Source: Spongilla lacustris (Eukaryota > Porifera > Demospongiae > Spongillida > Spongillidae). From it: a stretch of 64,000 nt of DNA. The stretch lies in assembly GCA_949361645.1 (NCBI GenBank), contig OX442436.1, forward strand, positions 2,480,032-2,544,031. Direction: 5' to 3'. This document shows positions 37,910 through 49,900 of this stretch, one piece after another. Positions within the stretch are counted from its first letter, which is position 1. The number at the start of each line of letters is the position of its first letter. A program made the translations under genes and the position numbers. The notes beneath the pieces are model-generated. The model was given only the letters and a program-made list of their open reading frames with translations, had not been told where the DNA came from and did not search any database.

Positions 37910-40900
37910 TAGGCAAGCAGAACTCAAACTGTGTCCCGGGTTCGAAATCGGACTCCGACTGCGCAGTTTGGTGCAAGGTGCAACGCTGCATATATGTACC
38001 AACGATCAGCGCAATCCGTTGCGAAACAGTGGAGAAATGGGCTAAATACTGTGTGTTTGGAGCAATAATAGAAAATAAAAGAGTGCGGGCCCGAAAATAG
38101 CTTGACACACTTCATTTTCAATGTCATTTATTGCCAGATGGCTAGTAAAGCTTATTCCGTTTTTTGATTTTGATTATCGGTAACATTGCTGGGAAAAATT
38201 TTAAGATCAAGTATCACGTTATGCACTGTATTGGGAGACCGTCCTAATAGTTTTGTTGCTTTTTCTTCTTTGCACAGCTGTAGGGTTTCTGTGTCATTTA
38301 TGTACAGTCAAGCTGAGTCTAAATCCCAGTACCAAGGAATGAGCAAGTATGCAAACAATATGGTCAGGCAGGCTTCCCATATGTAGTGTACAAAGAACAA
38401 AAGCAGTATTTATTTTTGAGCGAGGGATACCCAAACAATGCACTCACAGTTGACTCGTGCATGTCTGACTTGCGTGAATGGTGTACATCACTGGCTACAG
38501 GCAGCAAGATGGCGATCATTCCCCATGTTGACTTGGTTTTAAGTGCCATGTGGGTGTGTTTGTGTGTGGGAGGAGTGTACATACATGTAGGAGCCAATAA
38601 GAATGTACCTGTACACAATTTGTACATGTACATTTACACGTACAAGTGTATTCTGAATATTTTGTTTTGCTCGGTTACTGATACAACTATAATTCAAACT
38701 GCAATGCTAGGTCAGTACCCCAAGCAGGCATTGATAGCAATGGCATAATGGTGCATACGGCATATAAGTCACATGTATTTATGACTATTACAGACCTGCA
38801 TTATTTATTGCTCAAATCTACCTGCCTGGAATTCTGTGCTAAATGTAGGTATGAATGCATGATTTCCGTAGTTCCTTGTTTTCCTTAACCAATTTTATAT
38901 TTACATATCTTGTATTCATGTATATAAGAATGTCAATAAGCAGGGTTCTTACCAGGGCCACATATGTGTAAACCAGCCATACACTTTTAAAATTATGGTT
39001 TTACACTTTGTTTTGATAGTGGATGTGTTATCATAACTGTTAGAATCACAACTGTAAGAGTTAGTAAATCACAGTACATGTACCGGTACATGTACATTTA
39101 CATTTACATTTTGCCGAGTGTGTACATGTATATTCCACAAACACCTTCTTCAAGAAGTGTAAACGTTTCTTCCATGTCGATTTTTATAAAGCACTTGTGA
39201 AGTTGTGATGATGGCATTAAAAAGCACATCAATGGGGGGAAAAAAAGTAGCAGTCGTAAGGTTGGCTACTGTCCAGGTGGAAGGCCATGGGTAGCCCCTG
39301 TAGAACAGTATGATATTGATGGTACAGTTACAGGGCTTCTTTGTGACCCTGTATGCAGCCTAAATGCAAAGACATATGGGCCACTGCATCCTGCACTCCT
39401 ACTCCAAGCATGAACAAACAAGTGTAGGTTAGGATGAAGGGGAGAGAGGTTGGGCCCAAAGGGCCACTAGGGTTTAGGGTTAAGGGTCATGCGAAGCGTG
39501 CGTTGGATACAGCTTTCCACCCAGAGCACTAATCCGGTGTCAAATTACACCCGGGTACCATCCAAACACTCTTCAATGAAGAAAACGTTTCGAACGAAAA
39601 CCTTGATCAAGCTTGTCCCCAGTCCCCTTTGGGGACGAGGCGCCTTCTGCGCTGTACAAAAGGCCTGAACATTATATGGACCACTGCATCCTGCACTCCT
39701 GGTGTATGGACCACTGCATCCTGCACTCCTGGTGTGTGGACCACTGCATCCTACATGTACACTCCTGGTGTGTGGACCACTGCATCCTGCACTCCTGGTG
39801 TGTGGACCACTGCATCCTGCACTCCTGGTGTGTGGACCACTGCATCCTGCACTCCTGGTGTGTGGACCACTCCATCCTGCACTCCTGGTGTGTGGACCAC
39901 TCCATCCTGCACTCCTGGTGTGTGGACCACTCCATCCTGCACTCCTGGTGTGTGGACCACTGCATCCTGCACTCCTGGTGTGTGGACCACTGCATCCTAC
40001 ATGTACACTCCTGGTGTGTGGACCACTGCATCCTGCACTCCTGGTGTGTGGACCACTGCATCCTACACTCCTGGTGTGTGGACCACTGCATCCTGCACTC
40101 CTGGTGTGTGGACCACTGCATCCTGCACTCCTGGTGTGTGGACCACTGCATCCTGCACTCCTGGTGTGTGGACCACTCCATCCTGCACTCCTGGTGTGTG
40201 GACCACTCCATCCTGCACTCCTGGTGTGTGGACCACTCCATCCTGCACTCCTGGTGTGTGGACCACTGCATCCTGCACTCCTGGTGTGTGGACCACTGCA
40301 TCCTACATGTACACTCCTGGTGTGTGGACCACTGCATCCTGCACTCCTGGTGTGTGGACCACTGCATCCTACACTCCTGGTGTGTGGACCACTGCATCCT
40401 GCACTCCTGGTGTGTGGACCACTGCATCCTGCACTCCTGGTGTGTGGACCACTCCATCCTGCACTCCTGGTGTGTGGACCACTCCATCCTGCACTCCTGG
40501 TGTGTGGACCACTCCATCCTGCACTCCTGGTGTGTGGACCACTCCATCCTGCACTCCTGGTGTGTGGACCACTGCATCCTGCACTCCTGGTGTGTGGACC
40601 ACTGCATCCTACATGTACACTCCTGGTGTGTGGACCACTGCATCCTGCACTCCTGGTGTGTGGACCACTGCATCCTACACTCCTGGTGTGTGGACCACTG
40701 CATCCTGCACTCCTGGTGTGTGGACCACTGCATCCTGCACTCCTGGTGTGTGGACCACTGCATCCTACACTCCTGGTGTGTGGACCACTGCATCCTGCAC
40801 TCCTGGTGTGTGGACCACTGCATCCTGCACTCCTGGTGTGTGGACCACTCCATCCTGCACTCCTGGTGTGTGGACCACTGCATCCTGCACTCCTGGTGTG

Positions 40901-43900
40901 TGGACCACTGCATCCTGCACTCCTGGTGTGTGGACCACTGCATCCTGCACTCCTGGTGTGTGGACCACTGCATCCTGCACTCCTGGTGTGTGGACCACTG
41001 CATCCTGCACTCCTGGTGTGTGGACCACTGCATCCTGCATTCCTGGTGTATGGACCACTGCATCCTGCATTCCTGGTGTGTGGACCACTGCATCCTGCAC
41101 TCCTGGTGTGCATCCTGCACTCCTGGTGTGTGGACCACTGCATCCTGCACTCCTGGTGTGTGGACCACTGCATCCTGCACTCCTGGTGTATGGACCAGTG
41201 CATCCTGCACTCCTGGTGTGTGGACCACTGCATCCTGCATTCCTGGTGTATGGACCACTGCATCCTGCATTCCTGGTGTGTGGACCACTGCATCCTGCAC
41301 TCCTGGTGTGCATCCTGCACTCCTGGTGTGTGGACCACTGCATCCTGCACTCCTGGTGTGTGGACCACTGCATCCTGCACTCCTGGTGTGTGGACCACTG
41401 CATCCTGCACTCCTGGTGTATGGACCACTGCATCCTGCATTCCTGGTGTGTGGACCACTGCATCCTGCACTTCCCTTTGTGGCATTTCAGTGTCACAGCC
41501 GTGACAGGCATTCCATGATGCATAAAAGAGGATGCAGGCATGTGTGCAGATCAGTTGGGAATCACAGGGATCTAGATAATAGGAGAAGAGCTAGTGTGGT
41601 ACATGTGTCCCATATATCAGAACCAGTGTATCAAGACCAGTGTGTGGTACGTGTCCCATATATCAGGACCAGTGTGTGGTACGTGTGTCCCATATATCAG
41701 GACCAGTGTGTGGTATGTGTGTTGCATATACCAGGACCAGTGTGGGGTACATGTGTTCCATATAGCAGGGCTACGACATAAACATTGTCCAAGCATCATT
41801 TACCCAACCCCCACATTATTCACTACACAAGGAAAATCACCCATAAGTGGTTATACTTGTACTTGTGTGAGTTGCATACACATGTCACTCACGAGGTTGG
41901 GGAAACTGTTGAAGACCTCTCTGTCATATTCCCTGGTGACTGTTAAAAGACCATAATTGTCACTTCTTGAATGCACTGATGCTATCCTCAATCGTAACAC
42001 CATGTACACCATGTACACAGGGTGTACACCATGTACACAGGATGTACACCATGTACGCCATGTACACCATGTACACAGGGTGTACACCATGTACACAGGA
42101 TGTACACCATGTACACAGGGTGTACACCATGTACACAGGATGTACACCATGTACACAGGGTGTACACCATGTACACAGGGTGTACACAGGGTGTACACCA
42201 TGTACACAGGGTGTACACCATGTACACAGGGTGTACACCATGTACACAGGGTGTACACCATGTACACAGGGTGTACACCATGTACACAGGGTGTACACCA
42301 TGTACACAGGATGTACACCATGTACAGGATGTACACCATGTACACAGGGTGTACACCATGTACACAGGATGTACACCATGTACACAGGGTGTACACCATG
42401 TACACAGGATGTACACCATGTACACAGGGTGTACACCATGTACACAGGATGTACACCATGTACACCATGTACACAGGGTGTACACCATGTACACAGGATG
42501 TACACCATGTACACCATGTACACAGGGTGTACACCATGTACACAGGATGTACACCATGTACACAGGGTGTACACCATGTACACAGGGTGTACACCATGTA
42601 CACATGATATACACCAGGTACACAGGATGTACACCATGCACACAGGATGTACACCATGCACACAGGATGTACACCATGTACACATGATATACACCATGTA
42701 CACAGGGTGTACACCATGTACACAGGGTGTACACCATGTACACAGGGTGTACACCATGTACACAGGGTGTACACCATGTACACATGATATACACCATGTA
42801 CACAGGGTGTACACCATGTACACCAGGTACACAGGGAAGCACATTTGTTGCATGAGCACGTCAGCAAAAACTTCCTTGTACATGTAAATGCTTTGGATTG
42901 GTCTGTTCACTGGTAAGATGACAAGATGTTATAGCCCTATTGCCCCTCTGCTCCTTGTCCTACACGTACACTGTATCTTATTGACCTGATGCTCTTCCAA
43001 TAGACCATTTTCATTTGTTGCCGTCTGCATTCCACTACTTCAATTGCTGATTCCTTTTAAATGGATTTTCGTTCCCATAAAAGTACATGCAGATGTACAT
43101 GTGCATGTATGGCCCTAACGTTCACCTTTAAAACTGTATTTGTGGGCACATTTTGAGTGTCTATTAATATATGTAGAGGCAAAATAATTTTGTTGCTGCT
43201 CTTCTTGACCCTCTTGAAATTCTTGTCTGGACTACATGTAACCAATCAGTGACCACCAGCTGCTTTATTCAAGCACAGCATGTAGCCTACAGACCTGTAT
43301 GCACATGAGGTTACCCGGGGAACGCCTGCCCAGCCTTACACATGCGTCAGCGGGTGTGGGGTGTCAGTCCTTGCCAGTGACCTGTATGGCATGTCATATC
43401 ACATTGAGCTCTCTGGGCAGTAGTTGTGTGACTACATGTATATGTAACGTTGTACATTTATGCTCCATATGTGTACGTGTAGGTGACCGCGTGTGTGGGC
43501 GACTACTATGAGCTGCGCCTCTGCCAGCCAAAGACACAGAAGCTGAGGGAGCTTCTGTGTGAGTGTTCCTACAGGGGACCAGAGTATGAGGCTGAAATGG
43601 ATGATGTGGTGGGCTCTGATGCTATGGAATTGCTTCCTGAGAGCATTCAAAAGAAGAGAAAGGGACCGCATAAAGTAATGGAGGGGATGGTGGAATGTGG
43701 ATGTATGTGTGTACAGGTTGTATTGGAAGAGGTGGCAAAAGGTTATGATAAGGGGGCTGGGTGTAAAATTGGAGGGGAGGGGCTTGGCTTTATCTTTATA
43801 TATAATTAGTGAAGGTGCATGTGTTACTCTTGGTGCATGCAATTTTATCCTTTCACCAACGACATTACATGTATTTGAAACCACCCTTAATTATGATGTA

Positions 43901-46900
43901 CAAGTCTATAGAATGAGGAGCACGTGTTCAGTATTCTTATGTACACTGTATATGTGTAAGTGCATCAATGGGAAGGTGCATGCATTACAGTGGCATGTAC
44001 ATGGCTAGGTGCAGCCCCTCAAACAACTGTGCACATGTACATGGCTAGGTGCAGCCCCTCAAACAACTGTGCACATGTACATGGCTAGGTGCAGCCCCTC
44101 AAACAACTGTGCACATGTACATGGCTAGGTGCACATGTGATGTTCACTTCTTGTTTAGTACTCTCTTGAGGAGCTGAAGGCGAGGGTGCAAGCAAGCGAT
44201 GCCGAACTGTTGGAGGCTCTGGAGCAACAGCAAGCCTGCAATGTGGATGGTGAGGGTATAGTAGTGGGTGGCTGGATGGTGAGGGTACAGTAGTGGGTGG
44301 CTGGATGGTGAGGGTGCAGTAGTGGGTGGCTGGATGTTGAGGGTGCAGTAGTGGGTGGCTGGATGGTGAGGGTGCAGTAGTGGGTGGCTGGATGGTGAGG
44401 GTGCAGTAGTGGGTGGCTGGATGGTGAGGGTGCAGTAGTGGGTGGCTGGATGGTGAGGGTGCAGTAGTGGGTGGCTGGATGGTGAGGGTGCAGTAGTGGG
44501 TGGCTGGATGTTGAGGGTGCAGTAGTGGGTGGCTGGATGGTGAGGGTGCAGTAGTGGGTGGCTGGATGGTGAGGGTGCAGTAGTGGGTGGCTGGATGGTG
44601 AGGGTGCAGTAGTGGGTGGCTGGATGGTGAGGGTGCAGTAGTGGGTGGCTGGATGGTGAGGGTGCAGTAGTGGGTGGCTGGATGGTGAGGGTGCAGTAGT
44701 GGGTGGCTGGATGGTGAGGGTGCAGTAGTGGGTGGCTGGATGGTGAGGGTACAGTAGTGGGTGGCTGGATGGTGAGGATGCAGTAGTGGGTGGCTGGATG
44801 GTGAGGGTGCAGTAGTGGGTGGCTGGATGGTGAGGGTACAGTAGTGAGTGGCTGGATGGTGAGGGTACAGTAGTGGGTAAATTTGGTGGCTGTTTTTGCA
44901 CACGATTTGGTGATCATCTTTGTAGCTTAGAAGGGGCAAAATGGAATTGTGTCAACCCTATACCTGTACATACACATGTATATATGTACATGTAGATATT
45001 GAAGAATGCTTTCAGAATATGATCTAAATAGAGATGTACAATGTAGACATAAACAATTGGTTCAAAGAGTGGTGTTGTATGGGGGTGTATCCCTTACCCA
45101 GTTTCAGTAACAACTAGGCTACACTCAGCAGTCTCTTCTACCACCAGCTGTCACATGCAGTAGCTGTGCATCACGGTGACGTTTTTGTTTTGTAACTGTC
45201 ATGGATATGTACAGTACTTTATCGCAGTGGTGCATTACATGTAGGTACATGTAATTAATGACAGTGAACATATCAAACATCTCTATTATTGAAGCATCTA
45301 CATGTAAATAGTATATGTGTGGGAATAAATAGAATCTTATTTCCTCTCATCTTCTTCACTGCTTACATTACATTCTTAACCCTACTCTCACTCCTTACAT
45401 TCCAGTCTTAACCCTACTCTCACTCCTTACATTCCAGTCTTAACCTACTCTCACTCCTTACATTCCAGTCTTAACCCTACTCTCACTCCTTACATTCCAG
45501 TCTCAACCCTACTCACACTCCTTACATTCCAGTCTTAACCCTACTCTCACTCCTTAGATTCCAGTCTCAACTCTACTCTTACCTCCTTATATTCTATCTT
45601 GTGTGTACCTTCGCACCCTTTCTTCTCGCTGCTTTCCTCGTACAGTGTACATTGGTTTGTCCTTAAGATCTATATGCATTTACAGATGTGCTCATTTCCT
45701 TTTGACCAGGGTTCTGGCGAGTGTTTGACCTTGACTACAGAGATCGGGTGTTTCAACTCATCCTGACCCTTCTAGAAGAGGAGGATTGGAAGTACTCTGA
45801 GGTCCCTCTTGAGGGCTGTCTCAACAAACTGCTACAGTTGGAGCCAAGGTGTGTGTATATGTGTGTGTGTGTGTGTGTTTGTGTGTATGTGTGAGTGTGT
45901 GTGTTACCTTACATTTACTGTGGCAGTTGTTGCTAGTACTTATAACTGTTAACATTTGAGTAGGACAATGAGTTGGATTTTTGTGTCATGCTACAATATG
46001 CTTAGCCTACCAATGCATACAATAATACTGCAGTTCTGTTATGATTACTTGTGCATAGTGCCAGAGAGCAACCTTTACATGTGTATATACAATACATAAC
46101 ATGTGGGGTGGGTTTGTCCCTGGTTTGTGTTGGGTAGAAGTGATGCATGTTGAGAGGCTTAGGCTTGAGCTGTGTGATTGCATGGTTGACCATATGAAGA
46201 AATCGGCGGTCACCAGGAAAATGATAGTGTTCAAAAAGACATCCTATAGCATGTGTTCCATTGCGAGTACAGTGTATATAGGGGTAGAGTGGTTTGAATT
46301 TGTGTTTTTACATGTATAAGTACTAACGGTTCGGATTTATTCAAAACAAAGGTAGACTGAAATGTATGAAAAATGGCTATTCTTAAGTATCTGCAAGTTA
46401 TATCACATTTGCCACCTCAATTTTACGTGTAGAAAGGTTGTAAGATGCAAACTGTGCAAAAATATCTACTCCGTCGTAATGATATTTGAACCGCGGAGTT
46501 AATTTGAACCGCTTCCGAAAAAACGAAATCATATCTCGGGATAGGAACGAGATTTCGCTCTCGGACTTTTTTCTGTATGTAGGTAATAGATTAACGGATC
46601 CCAAGACTATAAGTATTTGGCCACATGGGAAACACGTGCGCGTAGAACAAAGGATTGGCGCCCAAAAAGTTTTAATTTAATTGTTGAATTAGTCTTCCTA
46701 GCCGAAAAACGCGGCGAACAGCGGAGAGGGGGCAGCTGCAGAGGGGCCTAGAAGGAGCCCACGGGGTGGGGGAGCCATCGTGTCTTACGTGACACCTAAA
46801 TATTCTCCTGGAGACGCTGCTAACGGCCATGCTTGCCTTCAAGGCAGTCGAGGTCCCAAAGGGCTCCAAGAAAGCAGACTTGCAGAAGCTTGCCAAAGAT

Positions 46901-49900
46901 GCCCTCAAGCTGCCCATGAGCAAGGAGCCTACTCCCTTGCTTGCTCTGCCTGCCCCACCTACATGCAACTCTACCGTAGCCGCTGGGCAGCCGGGCCTGA
47001 GCTCCGCTGCTATGCCAGATGAGCCCGATGATGACGGGGGGTGGGGGGAGGAGGGAGCTAGTGATTCAGACTCTGCATGATACCGAATGATGCCTCAATT
47101 TAGTAATGATGAGGAATCATGTGCTAGGGATGTAGGTGTGTGATTCAATTAAAATTCTCTGGATAACATCAATTTTTGCATGAATATATCGTGATTTTTT
47201 CGCTCTGGTTCAAATTAAAAATTGCGCCTGGATTTCACCGGCCGGTTACATGTACATGTGAGCGCCTCTCATGCATGCCAGGATCATCATGGAAGGTTGA
47301 CAATCTCACCAATCCATCCACTATCTATACACTTGAGCTGTGTATGCTCATATCCCACCTAGGACTAAGCATTCTTAAGTAATGTGAACGGTTTTTCGCA
47401 AATAGGTTCAAATATCATTACGACGGAGTATACCATTACATTGAAGATTCCAGTTTGGGAAAGCAAAAATGTACACAAATCAATGTTTTCTGACCTCATT
47501 ATTGTATTCGACTGTTTTTTAGAAATTGAATCTTAACGAAAAATCGAATTGCAACAGTTATTATGATTTGCAGCACATTGGTACACGTTTTAATGCCATT
47601 TGTTTTTTTCCATTACATACACATGTACATGTATAGACTTTTCTAGTTCGAGGAGCCTTTGAACTATGTTCAGTTACTGGCGCCTGTAACCATCTTGACC
47701 ATTATTGAATAAATGGTCGTCATAACAGAATCACAGCCGGCCGGCTACTAGCTTTACTAAATAATTATAGTTAGGTTTATTAACTCACAAAATTTAACAA
47801 ACTATTACTGGCCACATCCCCCGCTCAGCAGGGGCGGATCCAGTATTTTGGTAAGGGGCCGGACCTGTTTGAATTTTATGAACTGATTAAATGAGCCCTT
47901 GTTGAGTACAAAAACAGGGGGGGGAGGGGGGGGTGTTGAGAAATCTACAAGAACTGATGTGTGATTCGCCGAAGTGGCACTCTGATTAAAATATTGCTTC
48001 ATAACCATTCAAATTTGTCCAACCCCACGGGTCCGCTACAGCAACTTGGGTAACATGTCACTTATGCGGGCAGTCTGCATTTGAAAACAGCTAATTATAA
48101 ACGGCTGTCGATCTGAAATTTGTGACACGCCAGCTAGCATGTACAATCAGAGATAATATAGTAAGGGAAAGGTAGTATATTAATAAACAAGATAGAACGA
48201 CTAATTAGATAGCGCTGTTTAGATTAGTCTTACATGTAGTCTAGAAGTGGTAAAAAGTCATCGTAGATTTCATGCATGTTGCAGACATGCAAATTGTCTG
48301 TTCAAATCGTCTTGTGGTCAGAGCATACATTGTATATGTACAAGGGACTAGGTTTATATGGTTGCATCCTTTAATTTCCCCTCCTTTTTTATTTGCAAGA
48401 TCTAGAAAAATTTTGAAGCTGATCCAATTCGACTATTAATTAATGTCTGATTATGACCTTGCATGATTGCTCTGCATGCAATATATACTCGCAGATCACC
48501 TTTGCACGAACATTAGGTTTATTGACAGTGTCACTTTTAACCTGGAGTTATCAATCCATTCAACCATGCGTATTTGACTGAACATTTATCCCACTATATG
48601 TACATGTGAATTGTGAGGGACTAGCTGCACGAAAGAATAGATATATAGTGGTAGTAAACAGATGCCATTACCTGATATTATCTTGCACCGTATTGTCTTG
48701 CATAATGCACAATTAATAATTTATTAATTGCAGACTATGACAGCATAATTGGATAACCATCAACCGCATGCATGCACAGACAATGCTCGTAACTACTGTA
48801 GTGAAATGAACAAGATTGTAACTGAGCGTTGTCCGAGGTTATCAGGCAATAGAGTCCTATAGAAATCGGAGAGCTTTTTCATGTATACTGATAGGACCTA
48901 CGTACATGTACATGTATAAGCATTGAAACAGACAACCACTTTGAAAGTAATGCCACAAGTGCTACATTGTATACTGACAAAGAGAATGACATGAGGCATA
49001 TCCCACGTGGCACGACACATCAAGTATTATAAATTCACTGGGTTCGAGCAAGGATTGTAATACATGTAGTTAATAACCCTTGGTTCGAGCTACTAGCTGG
49101 TTCAAGTAGACAATAATAAAGGAACTGCTACACATTGCACACTGTCATGAGGCATATCAGATATACATGTATTGTGTGCACTCCTGATTTCTGAATGTTT
49201 GGTCCATACTTTAGCACACAGAATTATTTATCAACTAACTGACTTTTCAATCCATGCACATATGTGGGGGCGTACTGCAGTAGTATTGCAGTGCCACACC
49301 CTCTTTGGCACGCTGTAGACTTTCGTTATTTTACTATTTAATTATACCAAATTATGTTACATTTGCATGTGAGCAAAAATTTTGTCAGCAGACATCATTA
49401 ATTATTTAAAAAGTATTACAGGTGATATTTATATTATCTAGCGTCATCTTTTTAATACATTTATGAATAAATTATGCGTGGTTGAAATTAATTTATTTGT
49501 CTTGATTTTAGTAAAAGGGTGCTTTATTTATTTCATGAAAAATGCATATTATAATCAAATCGAAATTTGGAGTATATTAAACATGTCTGAAATTCAATGT
49601 GGAAAAAGCAACAGAATGACCTCGTATGTATGGGCCATTTCTGGATATGCACCTTACATGTAATTATTCAGGTGAATACATATGTATGTTGTCAGGCATC
49701 TTCCGTCAAAACAGCAATTTGCCACCCACGCACTGCTCATTGATGTTGATGAAGCTGATGATTTAATATGGCTACCACAGAACAAATTTCACTGTGATAA
49801 CTTTACTGTGGTCATAATGCAATTAAATTGTAGAACTCGTTCATGAGCACATTGATTGTGACATGCATAGTACAGGGCCTGCTCCCAGGTCGATCAATAT

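Noticed and set aside
39545..41781. Very long ORFs (540-720 codons) on both strands
   Set aside because: They exist only because the 30-nt repeat unit is a multiple of three and lacks stops; every frame translates to the same low-complexity repeats.
41851..42910. Cys/Val/His-rich ORFs of 200-340 codons
   Set aside because: Produced by the 18-nt GTACACCATG minisatellite on both strands, with no domain or splice context.
44085..44939. Pro/His/Ser-rich minus-strand ORFs
   Set aside because: Antisense reading of the 29-nt splice-donor minisatellite.
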